Notes under the pieces: generated by a model | The model's database searches: none | Told to the model about the DNA's origin: nothing | The model's input: the letters and a program-made list of their open reading frames with translations, nothing else | Assembly (NCBI GenBank): GCA_000320545.1 | Contig: ADNK01002099.1 | Span: 1 to 39,194, forward strand | Length of the DNA: 39,194 nucleotides | Direction: 5' to 3' | Source of the DNA: Bigelowiella natans CCMP2755 | Lineage: Eukaryota > Cercozoa > Chlorarachniophyceae | Made by a program: the position numbers and the translations under genes | Shown here: piece by piece, positions 8,981 through 21,384 of the stretch | Layout: the number at the start of each line of letters is the position of its first letter | Position numbering within the stretch: position 1 is the first letter of the stretch

Positions 8981-11269
8981 ATTATAGTAGCGTATGACGG
9001 CACCGACTTCAAAGGTTGGCAGCGCCAATCAGGAACGAAGTTATCAACTGTTCAGGTTTTCAGTGTTCTGCTGTGCAGTCTCAGCTATAATACAACATCC
9101 CTTATATCAGGGAGAAATAGAGAAAGCATTTTTTGCGGTACTTCGGAGGAACATCACGTAAAATGCAACGACCACATTGAATACATTTCAGAGCTATAAG
9201 TGACTGATAAAGCATATTATTTCAGAATCTCTGGTTGCAGTCGCACAGATACGGGTGTTCATGCTAGAGGGCAGGTAAGTACAAGAAAAGAACTCCTCCT
9301 CCTCCTCCTCCTCCTCCTCAAACATCAGAATACTACTCAGATCTCATAGGTTGCTGCCATGCACAGGTGTTTACGTGCGACATCCCATGGCCCTCAAACC
9401 GGTCTTATTAAATAAACAAATATCGACTCTGTAACATCGTGACTCAACGATGTTAGGAACTAACATGTGTGTTGGTGTGTTGTTTCATATGAATCATTTT
9501 AGTTCAAGCGATCTCCTTCGAGCCTTACGCGACAGGCTCCCACCATCGATTTTGGTGAGGAAACATCATCGTAGTGAACAACCCAGAGATTCAATCTCCA
9601 AAACCATTCCCTTTTGACCACCACCTCTCTTTTATCACCAGCAGCCTCGGAGTCTTACCCCAGTGCACTTCAATTTTTCTTCAAAGTGGTTCATATCTCA
9701 CGGCAGCAGCAGCAGCAGATATAGGCTACTTTATTGTATCTTACATTTCCATCGCTCTCAGGCAATCTGTGGCAAAGCTTTACAAGTACTACATAAATGA
9801 AGGGCTAAGATCGTCGCCCTTTTCGACACGATACGTCTATACAATGGGGTAGGAAGAAGCCAATGCATCCACGATCTTGATGATTGATAACGACGACGAC
9901 GACGACGACGACGACGGTGATGATGATGATGATGATACCATTTTGACGGCGTAGGAAACACAAGAATCGCCTTAATCTTGATAAGATGCGCAAGGTGAGC
10001 AAGAACTTTCTCGCATAGGGAGAACACGTGAAATGGTTTTATATTTGTTAAGTGCCCTCCCTGCTATTATTATATTATTAATACCATAGGCGGCCTCCTA
10101 TTTGGAAGGCATACACAATTTCTCACGGTGATGGTCTTCTTCTGAGTTAATATTTGGAAATCAATCTTCTATTTGGAAATCAATCAAATTTGAATATCTT
10201 TCCGGCCCAAATCAAATTTTCTCTCGCAGCTTTGGCGTGCTAGAAAATGAAATCGAAAAGCGGTCGCCGATCAAGGTTTTTAATCGTTGAAAAATTCACG
10301 CTTGTCAGCTCGATAATAACATGCATTTTACCTCAGCAATTATTTTCCTCCTCATCGTCATTTACAAAATATTTGTTCGCACCAACCACATAATGAACGG
10401 CCTCATGCAAGATACATGTCATCGTATGTATAATCATCTATCAGCATCTATATTCGCTGAGAGTAGACAGAGAGCGTGCTCCTCCTTCGTCGTTGTCGGG
10501 GCCATGGGATCCGCTTGATGCCAAAACCGTAAGTTTACAGTAGCAATGCACCACATTGCATCACGATCTACGCACACTTCTCCCATATATTTATATGTAT
10601 ATGCAAAGGCAAACAGTGAGGCGCCGCAGATAGTTGTGAGCTGCATCTGTGATGCGTTCCTGTGGAAGATGATGCGACGGATAGTGGGGACTATGCTGCA
10701 GGTGAGACTCTTATGGTCTTCAACGTGGTGATATCTTTGGTAGTATTGTTTGACAAACGAGCATTAACGTATTCCCCTTTACAGGTAGGACTAGGAAGGC
10801 TAAAGCCGAACGCAACATTGGAGATATTAGGTAGTTAATTTGATGAGCATTGCAGGAGTAGCGCTAGAATATATAATCAATAGATGCAATGGACGGACAA
10901 CATATTCAATGTACACATAGCATCTGCCTTGACTACTTAGCACAGCGTCATTGCTTGATTTATGCTTTGTATAGAGGAGGAGTCACGTTGTCCAAAGGGT
11001 TCATTGTGGGACCATCCTCTTGTCTTCACTGCACCTCCGCAGGTATTGCAAGCATTAGATGCATAGATATAATCACATGTAAAACGCTCTTTTCAAATAA
11101 AATTGTGTAGGGTTTGTTTCTGGATACCATCTTCTACTCAGAAAAAGAGCTCAAATCAGCAATGCGTAGAAGAAGAGACAAAAGCGCAACCGCGCTTATG
11201 AAACAATTTCTGGGTTGGGCCTCTAGGTTGTTACCTACTGCCTGTTGGAGGCAAGAACATATTAGATAA
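8981..11269 (+). CDS. truA: tRNA pseudouridine synthase, TruA family (first exon unresolved)
   Basis: Fifteen exons with matching phases sum to 960 nt (319 residues plus stop): 8981-9055, 9111-9157, 9226-9274, 9367-9401, 9503-9554, 9645-9685, 9762-9848, 9955-9994, 10090-10127, 10230-10275, 10445-10528, 10609-10701, 10785-10830, 10975-11042 and 11111-11269. Family landmarks appear in order: AYDGTDFKGWQRQ, then the catalytic-Asp motif CSRTDTGVHARGQ, SSKQSVAKLYKYYI, AASYLEGIHNFS, DAFLWKMMRRIVGTMLQVG, and TAPPQGLFL near the end. The enzyme isomerises uridine in tRNA anticodon arms. The C-terminus adds about 50 basic residues beyond the usual end. The first exon here starts in phase 0 with IIVAYDG, so a start exon is missing. 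ATG 8880 (MLPW) or ATG 8707 (a hydrophobic, signal-like peptide) are candidates. Whether the protein is nuclear, cytosolic or organellar is open. Confidence 0.88.
9294..9320. repeat. TCC trinucleotide run in a TruA intron
   Basis: A (TCC)n run lies directly after the donor of the third listed TruA exon and forms a polypyrimidine block. A second trinucleotide run, (GAC)n then (GAT)n, sits at about 9889-9937 in a later intron of the same gene. Confidence 0.8.
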
Positions 11270-12034
11270 TAAAAATAATAAAATGTGTCGGTCAGAACAA
11301 TATCGTGTTCTCGTGACAACGCATGTTTTCACGGTTCTGAGAGAACTAAATCACAGCGTATGTAGCGTATGACTACTCTGCGACGTTTGTAAGGTCATTC
11401 TTGCACAACACCTCGTGCTGGTTATTTGCTTCGATGCAGACACTGGCAAATCGACAGCTACGTACGTACTTTATTTTATATCTATCTCTCTAGCTAGGCT
11501 GCAGTTACACATTAAATCAATTAGCATCTGGCAGCGATGACATGCTTCCTTGCATTGTTGGAGCTAGCTCGGCACGTGTAAAGTGTATTAACAGTGGCAT
11601 AGGTGAAATCAATCGTCAGATAGATGTAGCGCGATGCATGCATGAAAAAAGGTGCATGAAGCACGTGACAGCAGAGACAATATAGACACAACATTAGCGC
11701 TGCTGTATGTGGCTGCTGCTTTGCATAGGTACATCAGGATGACCATTGAAAAGATCTTATCACTTCATGACATCCTTCTCGCAAAAAGGTGCGTATGCGT
11801 GGAGTGTGCATGTACGAGCGTATGCCCTGTGTCACGTCTACAAGAGCCTGGAGCACTGCTTGTTAGACTGACTATGTGCACTAACCTAGTGGATCGCAAT
11901 AGCGAAGCAATTGCTTGGTAGCTATTTATTCAAATGCAAGAACTAGATAATGAAATTATACACTCGCTGCACATTCATCTGCTCCTTGCACTAACTACTA
12001 CTACACAAAAATAGCATCACAACGACTCTTTTGT
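11270..12034. other. Tail-to-tail spacer, CTAG/CATG/TGCA-rich (about 11,400-11,960)
   Basis: This spacer lies between the ends of the TruA gene (+) and CFAP52 (-). No gene is supported. From about 11,400 the same self-complementary word texture appears (TCTAGCTAGGCTG near 11,490; GATGCATGCATG near 11,633). The short ORF at 11,652-11,921 is compositional. Confidence 0.55.
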
Positions 12035-14814
12035 TCAGACAAATATATTCCAAACAAGGATACTGCCGTCCTCGCCAACAGAGACAACCTGTTGATCATC
12101 AGGACTAAAAGCCACATCCGTGATTGTTGCAGAATGACCGATTCCTTTTCCCAAGCATTTGCCTGTTTTCAAGTCCCAGAGCATGAGCAGCCGACTAACA
12201 CCACCCGTTGCTATCAAGGGCGCGGTCTTTGCTACTGCTACACAGGTCGCTTCTCCCCCATGACTCCATTGCCGTAACGGCTTTGCACTGCGTAGATTCC
12301 AGAGCGACACGGCCCTTTCCTGACCGACTGTTAGAATGGTTTTCTGATCTGGTGTTAGTGTCATGTCGTTGATGCCACCCATGGGCTGGCTATGAGCGGT
12401 TAACCTCTTCTCGGACATCAGGTCCCAGCATAAGAAGGATTTATCCCGACTGCAGCTTAGGACGTATTTGTTGCTGTCATAGAGACAGACCTTATTCACA
12501 CGGGTCGAGTGCTCTTTCAGGTGGCATACAAGTTGCCTCGTCCGAACATCCCAAACTCTCACCTCACCTCGGATGCCCCCGCTCACAATAAATTTTTGAT
12601 TGAGGGACAGGACCAACGTTGTGACACCGTCTTTATGCGCGTTTGGAATTTTCCATAGTTTTTCTCCTGTTTCTGGATCATAGGCACGAATAACTCCGTC
12701 ATTGAACCCTGCGACCATGACGTCTTCGGACAAAACAACACACGTTGCTCTTATTCTTGGCTCAGATATCTTAGCGGAAATGCGGTAGTTGTTCGTGTTC
12801 CACACAAATATGTCGCCGTTGTTGGTGGCTGTACAAAAATGCTCCGAGCTCTCTGGAGAAAAGCTTATGCTCTTAATCGAGGCACAGTGACTTTGGGAAA
12901 CCAACTGGACCTTTAAGCTCTTTGTGTGGATCCTGGTGATGCTGCCTGTAGTGCTTCCAGCCAGAACCTGGCTCTTATCCTCGCTCAGAGACAAACTGCT
13001 CACTCCCCCGTCAACTTTGACACGGCTGATTGATTTAAATGACTTTTCGTCAAATGAGAGATGCGCCACGACTCCATTCGCTCCTCCCACATAGAGTTGG
13101 TAATCCGACGTCTCAGGTACCGTGATACTTGTTGGTATTCCCACAATACCGCTTACATTGACCATGCTGAATAGTACCGATCTCTTTACCTACAACAGAG
13201 GGGGGATCAGTTAGTGAGTAAAATCCATCTCAGGAATTTTTGAAGTAGTTCTCTCGAGCACTCTATTGACCTGAAAGATCGCAATATCTCCTGATGTTGT
13301 CCCAGCGTAAAGCCATTCCCCATCAGTGGAAAATTCCACGCTCGTGAACATTCTGACGTGAGAGCCGCAGTGGCAAGCCACACTCTCCAGCTTTCCAGTG
13401 CTTGGATGAAGCGCCCATAGTGATACCTGTGATATCATAAGTAGGTATGAGGCTTTTCAGGTACCTTGACAATACCAACACTGAGCAGTCTCATGATGCG
13501 GTCCTGCCTGTACCTACCTTCTGTGCTTTTCCAACGGCAGAGATAGCAGCGAACAAAAAGCTTGAGGTTGGACGACGCTTCTTGTCACGGACTCGGCCAC
13601 CCCATGTGATCATGAGAATAGGATCGAAATACGTTGATGCAACGATCATACCAGTCGTCATGTCCCAAATGAAGAATTTTTTGTCCAGAGCATTTCCGCA
13701 AGTTGCCAGAAATCTTCCATCATTGGAGAATGCGAGTACCGATATTCCATGCTCATGTTCCTGCAATGTTGTCACAGACGTGCAATTATGAAGATTTGGT
13801 GCCAGACGTGAAACATTGTTAAGGTTTTTTTTAAAATTAAGTGTCTTGCTCACCTGAAGCCTATACCGAATTTTTCCTGAAGGAAAATCCCAGACGATAA
13901 CATCGGGTGCTTGTCCTTCCCCACCGCTTGCAATCTGATCAGCTGGAAAAAAAAATAACAATTAGATTTCTCAAGCTTAAAATCGTATTTATATCGAAGG
14001 AACCTTTTGTGTTGACTGCAATTGTAGTTATTTGGTTTTCATGACCCCCCGTGAGGAAATTCTGATCGTGAGGATCATCCGGGTTGGCTATGATTACGTT
14101 CCCACCTGATGTGCAGTCACCACAAATGAGTATTTTATACTTCTTCGGCGTGTTTCACTATCACCTGCAGCGTATATCATTTTATCCTTATGGGAAAATA
14201 GCGAATTCGACAGGTGCCCTGCAAACCTGTCAAAAAAATAAAAATGGCGAGGTGCATAAACTTCTCGATTGGGAGTAAAACGACCTATTAATAACTTACC
14301 CGATCGCATGGTCTAATTCCATTGCAGCGCTACTGCTGGTGACAGCCTTATTTTCAGATCTTCGGGGTTCAGCGTTGTAATTTTGCTGGTTTGAGTAACT
14401 GGGCTGTTTCATCACCGGCCCATCTCGCTTTGTATGCACTGTAAATAACCCAATCTTGATAAGGTTACAATTCAATTTTCATCTAAAATAGAAATAAGTA
14501 CTGCTTGATTCGGGGTATGGTCTTTGCTGGTTTGAAGATGATGGCCTAGATACTGTAGCGCCCCCTGGCCAAAATAAATTCTTCAACTACCGCCATCAAC
14601 ACCCACAGGTACTATGTAGTATTACCTGCTCTAGACAACACTCCTGACCGACGGCCACTTCCGGGACGGCTAGAATGAGCTCTAGAGCCCTGTTTGGCAT
14701 AAGGGTGTTCCTTTCCAAGAACGTACTTTCTATCTCCTCCTCCAAAGTTTGCTAGCATCTGTATCCAGCTAGCCCAATACTCGTAAAATCTCAATCTATC
14801 CGGCACAGATATTC
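12035..14814 (-). CDS. CFAP52: CFAP52 / WDR16, axonemal WD40-repeat protein
   Basis: Eight minus-strand exons with consistent phases: 14814-14626, 14438-14300, 14226-14165, 14105-14004, 13942-13854, 13760-13518, 13426-13271 and 13189-12035. The reading follows CFAP52 from MELDHAIGFAGHLSNSL through NVIIANPDDP, the first propeller (DVIVWDF, FFIWDM) and YAGTTSGDIAIF. It then runs through the second propeller (RAYDPETGEKLWKIPNAH, SGGIRGEVRVWDV) to the closing GHSATITDVAFSPDDQQVV and VWNIFV. In the family this is an inner-junction protein of ciliary doublet microtubules that braces the A and B tubules, so the organism builds motile flagella. About 100 residues precede the conserved start (RLRFYEYWASWIQMLANFGG and a Ser/Arg-rich linker). 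This region is absent from animal CFAP52, and its first exon opens in phase 1, so the true start is further upstream and not resolved. Confidence 0.87.
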
Positions 14815-15463
14815 CTGTGTATGCATGGTAGTTTAGAAATGAATATATGCGTTAAGAAAAATTATTTTGTTCCACAGTTAAAATGAATTCGAAATCGCGG
14901 TAGGCTAAGACTTGATTGGGAGACATTGGGGAGGGGCAGACCAAGCTGTTTCTCGATAGCTGTTTTTTTTTATTCTTGATGCAGAAACATTAACAATGAT
15001 GGAGATATTTAATATACGACAAGGAAGACTTTCAACATTTTAAGACACACCAAATCCAGATGTATCAGTTTTATCTTACAAAAGGGATACTATTTATTGC
15101 TCATTCAGGCACATTAATTATGTCGTATTCATCTATTGTATCCATCAGGCCTCTTCGAGAGATACAGAAATATTTCTAGGAAAACGGCATGAATAGTTAA
15201 ACCGATTTCTATTCCCGAAAACATCGAAAGGATGAATGCTTTCTGGGTATGTAACTCCCAACATCTGGCAACAAATGTGCACCAGGAGGAGCCCACTTTA
15301 CAGTTGCAACGGTCTACGTTTTCACGTGCGACATCTCACACATTGTTGGACGATTTGGGGAGGGGAGGAGGCTCAGTGCAACATGCTTCAGTCAGTCCAG
15401 TGACACAGCAAGCGAATCGCGTGCTTCGGTTCGTGGTTACTATGGATTGAAGGGGTAAACAGA
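14815..15463. other. Head-to-head spacer between CFAP52 and the RPD-motif gene
   Basis: The spacer is AT-rich, with no gene supported and no CTAG-rich texture. A missing 5' exon of CFAP52 may lie here; the minus strand holds ATG TCT CCC AAT at about 14,924, but its phase does not join. A forward ORF at 15,232-15,450 has no coding features I trust. Confidence 0.45.
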
Positions 15464-16961
15464 ATGCATCAGGGAAGGATGGAGCAGAATAGACTAGATC
15501 AGAGATTCTTCGTCGCGGTTTGCATCCTGATCATAGCTGCGATGCTTCTGGAGGGCACTCTGTGGTCCGAGGGTTCTGAGGGGCTTGATCTGATCATCCT
15601 AAACGGTGTTTACATATTAGCGCTCATGGTAGTACGCACCAAATCTAAGGTTTAAACTAACTTCTCATATCTCAATGTTAGGGGGGAAGTTGGGTGACAG
15701 TAATACAGACACGGATACTAACAAGCAAGGTGAAGACTCTGTCGACAGAGGAAAGCATCATGTTGCGGTATGCTATGTGGGGCATTTGCGCAGCTACGTG
15801 CACCCAATCGTGCGCAATAGTCATCGAGAAAATTTTTTGGATGTGTTGGAGAAAGCCGATTTCCAGCTAAGCCTCTTCGTCGGAATAGCAGCTGGTGACT
15901 GTTTCAGAAGCCGTCATTGCTCGGTAGTTGTGAAAGGAAAAATTGACAAAAAAGAGAAACTTTCAAGATTTAGTCCTGATATTTCACCTTTTCTCATAAC
16001 GATCATATCAGGATATATCAAAAGTGAAGCAGTCCGATTTTCAAGCTTCTGTACGCCGAATATTCGGGCGAAATGATACAAACAACTTGAACGAATACGA
16101 CATCACCATTGTCCCGGATAAGGGACCTATCCCAGATCCCTACACTATCGCGCATAAAAAGTGCCCTGATCACGGCTCACAATGGTATGGATGGGGAACG
16201 TGGTTCCAGTGGAAGCGCATTGGTCATTGTTTCGAAGCAATAAAGGAATATGAGCAGGAGAGGGGGATAAGGTTTAGCGCTATTATAAAACTCCGCCCAG
16301 ACATCTATTTCACAGCGCCATCAAATGTCATAAACTTTCAAAAGTTAGTGATGGCAAATCATGACGCCAGTTTGAAGAAAGTCATAAACAGCAGCAGCGA
16401 CAACAACGAAGGACGTTTACTTTTGGCTTCCGGAGAGGGGGTCAATAACGGAGAATACAATGATTGGGTTCAAGCTTGCGTCGGTCCTGGCGCATGTGAG
16501 GCTTTCTTTACTTTGGTAGATCGTTGGCAGAGCTGTGATGAGGTATGCAACTTTCAACATTTCATCAAAGCGAAGTGGCATGCAAGCATTGCGTGAGATT
16601 AGGATTTATCATCCTCTTCAATAGTAAATAACAATGACAACGTTTGGATCAGGTTCCGATGGAAGATGGAAAGTTGAAAAAGTTTTGCTGTGTTGGGCTC
16701 AGTGGATCCAGATGGATGTCGCTTGCGTGGAATGCGTGGCGCCCCAGATTTGCAATTTCGGAAGACAATGGCCTCTTTCCAGTAACAATAGCTAGGGGAG
16801 GCGGAGGCATTCCTCCGAACATGATAGAAAATGTCGTTGAAGGCAACTCTACCCTCTGGCCTCACATAAATCTAGAGTGCGATAGACTACAGAAATTTAT
16901 AGATTTAAAAGAAAAATGTGAGAGAGATAATAAAAATGTGTTTGTCAAGGTCGGCCTCTGA
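15464..16961 (+). CDS. Type II membrane protein with glycosyltransferase-like RPD motif
   Basis: Four exons in phase: 15464-15605, 15682-15923, 16033-16542 and 16653-16961 (1203 nt, 400 residues). The N-terminus is short and charged (MHQGRMEQNRLDQR) and is followed by one hydrophobic segment (FFVAVCILIIAAMLLEGTLW), the layout of a Golgi signal anchor. The lumenal part begins with the strand HHVAVCYVGHLRSYVHP, a usual opening for nucleotide-sugar-binding folds. Later it has KRIGHCFEAIKEYE and the hallmark AIIKLRPDIYF. Uncharacterised eukaryotic glycosyltransferase-like proteins often carry such an RPD(I/L) box. The family and substrate are not identified. Alternative splicing points exist: donor TCG|GTAGTT against CTG|GTGACT before exon 3, and GAG|GTATGC against GC|GTGAGA before exon 4. 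I chose the ones that keep phase. Confidence 0.6.
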
Positions 16962-17517
16962 AGGAATGACTCGTCAGAATAAACTAGTAAGAAATGTGTA
17001 AATGACATCCATGTTGACGTTCATGCTGCTTAAATTCTGTGTGATGGGATGAATACATTCTCTAGTTCTGCACGATGCCCCATTTATGAGTTTGTCTTAG
17101 ACTTAAATGAATCATGATGCAAGTTTAAGGGTGGGCGCGGGATTTAATGCCGCACGTAAAACACTCCTAGAGGGTGCACGCCATTTCATTCAGCAGCTCG
17201 CTACAGCCGTACTACTAGGGTAGGTGATCTGTGTGTGTGTGTGTGTGTGTGCGTCGTGGATTTTGTTGCTAGCTCTGCCAGCATTGCACTTGCGCACGCG
17301 ATGTCTGTTGTCTGGCTCGATATGTCACGGCATTGCAGCGTGCCCATGGGATAACGATGGATCAAACATCACATCAGCGCGCTGCATGCATCGACAATTT
17401 ATCACTGTATCGAATCTGGGTAATTTTTGGCGGTGCACAAGCTATTTTCAGATTCGCTCAAGAGCTGATGATCTTTTTCTCTGCTTGTTTGTTTTCTTTT
17501 GAGAGAGTAGTTTTCGA
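16962..17517. other. Tail-to-tail spacer with GT run and palindrome-rich segment
   Basis: No gene is supported. A short (GT)n run lies at about 17,231-17,252. Around it (about 17,130-17,400) is a milder version of the TGCA/CATG/GCGC texture, for example GCGCGCTGCATGCATCGAC near 17,378. Short ORFs here are compositional. Confidence 0.5.
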
Positions 17518-19133
17518 TTACGTTTTCTTCCCCTTCGACGATTCGAAGCAGGAATGAATGTTTGCTGGCATGTGACCGTGGGACACAAACCCTCTTTCAC
17601 TGTCCTCTTTGATAGTCCACCCTCATGGGGTGTTGTAAGTTCTTCGATTGCTTCATGTTTATATTCTTCTAAAAGAGTGCATTAGATGTATTCATTGAAT
17701 AAGAACAATAGCAATTATTCGACATAAATATGTTTCAAAGTTCCATTTTTCGCCTGTATTTCCGAGATTAAAATCTACCTTTTATAGTCTCTCTGCAATG
17801 TAATAGAGAAGATTTTGGTGGTGTCTTTCGACGTTTCGGAGACTTCATAAGTTCACGGCGATAAACTTGTTCTCGAAGCTCATTATTATCGCTCTGCAAG
17901 GTGAAGATAGACTTTCGCATATCATGTTTTTCTTTCTCTGAAGCCTTACTCGTAAAAATAATGAATCGGGAAATCGATAGGACAGATGGCAAGTAGTCAA
18001 ATAATACGGAAGCGGTACCTTAAGTTCCTGCCTAAGTTCATCATGCTCCGAAACTATGATCTGAAGCTCAGACCTAGCCTCCATCATTTCGGCTTGAACA
18101 GCCTGAAATTATTGCACATTATACTGAGAAAATATTCTTATCGTCCTAAAATTGTATTCACCTTCAGTCTTGCCATTAAATTTTTTTGCTGTTGTTCAGA
18201 ATTTCTCAATAGAAGACTTGAGAGGTCATTCTGAGATTCAATAAGCATGTTTCGCTCAGCAGCCCCCCTTAAGGCTCCAGATAGTTGCAAGAACTAAGCC
18301 ATGTCCAAACAAAATTTAATAGTACCCGGAACCTAGAACTATGCTATGCAGGGGATTGACGACTGAGAATGCATGTAATGTAAGTTACCATTCGTCCGGT
18401 GGCTCTTACAGAAGTGACCACAGTTTTCTACGAGTAGAAATGATATTGTTTCATTCAGAAGAGCACAGCGATCGTGTAATAGAGATACTTTTAAAAGTTT
18501 GAGTTCTTTCTTTAACTCTAACGAAGATGATGCAATCAGCTTCAAAACCAAGAATTGTTCTGCAAACTACCTTCGACATCCAAGCCTGCTTTCAGGACCT
18601 AACAAAATATATCTATCTACAAGGAACAAAGACCAGAAACTTCAATTTACCTTTTCCTTTTGAATAAACTGTATATTTCGTGTTTTCTTTTCAAACAGAA
18701 GAAAGTTCTGTTTAGCTTTAACCAGTTGTACATTCTCATCCCAAATTTTCGATATTTTAGAATTACAAATTTTCCGCTGGTATTCCCTTGTCCTAACATG
18801 CATTGCATTTCGTTTAATCACATTTTCAGATATTGGATACTTTAAGAATTTAAATGGACAAAACCTTACAAATGTGTTGAATACTTTCCTCAGATCTTCG
18901 GAAAACAAAACCAAATTCACTTGTAAATCGCCTCTGATAACCTGGAGTGAATCTTTCATGATTTCTAGATCCAATTTCGCGTACATCAATTCATTGCAGA
19001 TGTTCTTGCGAGTTTCTTGGAGCAAGCAGCTGTGTTCTTGTAAGAATAGTAGATGGGAGGCCAAAGTCACGCCGTGACGTTTTTTAAAGTTACTGCAAGG
19101 AATTCTTGGAGTTGAATAGCTGAGCGATCTCAT
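17518..19133 (-). CDS. Unrecognised coiled-coil protein (367 aa)
   Basis: Six minus-strand exons in phase: 19133-18651, 18566-18432, 18293-18162, 18102-18019, 17944-17779 and 17621-17518 (1104 nt). The middle and C-terminal parts are heptad-like and rich in Leu, Glu, Lys and Gln (for example QNDLSSLLRNSEQQQKNLMA, then ARSELQIIVSEHDELRQELK, then LQSDNNELREQVYRRELM). They are followed by a basic patch, KSPKRRKTPPKSS. The N-terminal third (SLSYSTPRIPCSNFKKRHGV) is not coiled-coil. No family is recognisable; a cytoskeletal or centrosomal/axonemal role would be guesswork. The last exon is the least certain: without it the frame ends GRF at 17,768. A candidate intron inside exon 1 (GTAAGG at 18,868) was not used, because the frame runs straight through. 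Confidence 0.6.
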
Positions 19134-20238
19134 TTCATGGACAGTTGCTCTGTCTGGCACTTCTAATCTTCTAATTTCTAATCCCTCATAAAAAGTACCA
19201 TCAATCAGTTTCTTATGTCAATGAATAAATGACTGAATTACATTCAATTTTGTTTCTTTCTTTAATCGTTTGTGAACTTCGTGGAACGACTTGACACTTG
19301 ACACGTTCTACATTGAGATCGTAGATCGTGCAACATGCAAGTGTGTGAAATAAAGCTCTACATCAATTGTGGCAATTGTGGCATGTGGCATAAAGCAAAA
19401 GTACAAAGATTTGTCGAGTTACAAAGCGAGAAGCTAAACCAAGTTGAGTAGGGCTGGTAGAGGAATGAATGGATTCCTGTTAGGTTTGAACAGTGATGAC
19501 TGATGACAGCAGGACAAGAACATTTTTCCGAAACAACACAAACAGGTGAAGATTGTTAAAAATTCTCTCGCGACAATTCCCCTAGCGTGTCGTTGCACAT
19601 TTTCAGATGCTTCAAGGATAAAGAAATACAGCCACAATTTTGAGGCTGCGTCAAACTATTTGTCAGCATAAACCCATACCGAGGGATTTTACGCCACACT
19701 TTCGGCACTCGGAAGGGTTTGGATGTCGCGTTCTCAAAATCAATCCATTTTCAATGAATGCGTCATGGCCTCCCGGCAATTACAAGATAAAATTACCTAA
19801 CTGCAGCTTGCAGAACCTGCTTTCGGCTCAATGGCTGCCGAGGGGTAATTCGGGCACCCTGGAATAATAGAGAGAAATAGCGCAATGCAATTTAGAACCA
19901 GAGAGAATAAATAGGCGATTTGGTTTCGAAGTTTTTATCTCCTAGTCAGGACTGAAGAGGGAGAGCCTTGCGAGTTGCAATGCAATGCCCCGAAACCGTT
20001 TGTGGGACTTCGGGATAAAAGAATAGTATTGAGAATGTGTGCTGTTTCCACAGCAATTTGACGTCTAAATGGTACTTCTTTCAAATTGATTCAGTAGTTG
20101 GCATGCAAGCTTTCGAGGGTCCTCCACCGATTGCACACCGGTCAGATTTGTTCCACGGATGGATGGTGATGTGTGATTCCTGTTCAAACGAGAACTAATC
20201 ATACAAATTACTAATATATCATCCAGAACAACGGGAAG
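19134..20238. other. Head-to-head spacer, no gene seen
   Basis: The spacer is unique-looking and moderately AT-rich, with no open frame I trust on either strand and no CTAG-rich texture. It should hold the promoters of the coiled-coil gene (-) and the CASTOR-like gene (+). Confidence 0.45.
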
Positions 20239-21341
20239 ATGGATGTTCTTTTGCGCGTTCTAGATTCCCATCTATCGCTGGTTGGTTCCCTTGTCACAGT
20301 GTTCTCATTCACGATCTGGTACTTATTAGGTTTGGGTAATTAATGATGTTGCAGGTTTCCTTCTCACGGAAAGACCATGGGATGCACATGTGGATGGTGA
20401 CACGAATGATAATATTCCCGCCTCCGGTACAGAAGCTGTTATCGATCACCGTGTCATTCGTACCTGCTTGCAATACATTTATCCTTCTGGCCTTGTTGTT
20501 TGTCGTCTGTAACCTAATCGGTCAACGAAATTATTCTTATATGTATCTTAACTTACATGCTCAATATAAAATTCTAATGGTGGTGATAAATCGCTCCTAC
20601 TCAGTTGTCCGAATTCTTCACATATACTGAAACTCGAGACGATCATATATCTCTCATCGTCGATCAGGTTGTATGCAATGTGTATGTAAGTTTGGATGAA
20701 TAATTCCATCTACGAGTGGACAACACAGCACACACATTTGATGGTTTGCTTAAGACGTGTGAAGCAATGAGTTACGATCAATGGCCAACCTTGACTTATA
20801 CTACCTACTAACAGGCACGAATGAGCTGCATAAACAAGCACCTCAAGGTGCAACATCGCTGTGTTTCTAATCACAACTCACATGTACAGAAGAGTGGAGA
20901 TATATTATGTTTCATCGATTGTATTCTATTGTAACTTCCCTGACCTCTTTTTCCACCCATGATTGCCTTCTCTTCTCTTTTCTCTCTCGCCATAACCTCA
21001 TAAATCATCAAACGAAGAGCATACCCAAGAGGCGGGAAGCCAGTGGTAAGCACCACCCCCCCCCTCTCCAGATCTGTCCTTACCAATGGGTAGGCATCCA
21101 GGTTGTATATGCAACTAAAACATGCTTACATACGAGCATAAATACGGCTTCATCATGCGAAGAGCAGATTGGCGTTGATGCATCGTCATCATTATCATCA
21201 TTATCATTATCATCATCATCATCATCATAGTTGGCATATTTACTTACGAAGTAGCGGGAGAGTGCAATTAACCTCACGATCTTTACCTTAACCCAGGTGA
21301 ATCATGGTAGGATAGGGGGTTGTTCTACATCACAGCTGGTA

Positions 21342-21384
<43 letters not shown>

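Noticed and set aside
15232-15450. 72-codon forward ORF upstream of the RPD-motif gene
   Set aside because: No acceptor/donor links it in phase to the signal-anchor exon and it shows no protein-like pattern.
19434-19867. Short ORFs in the head-to-head spacer
   Set aside because: No splice partners or family signal on either strand.
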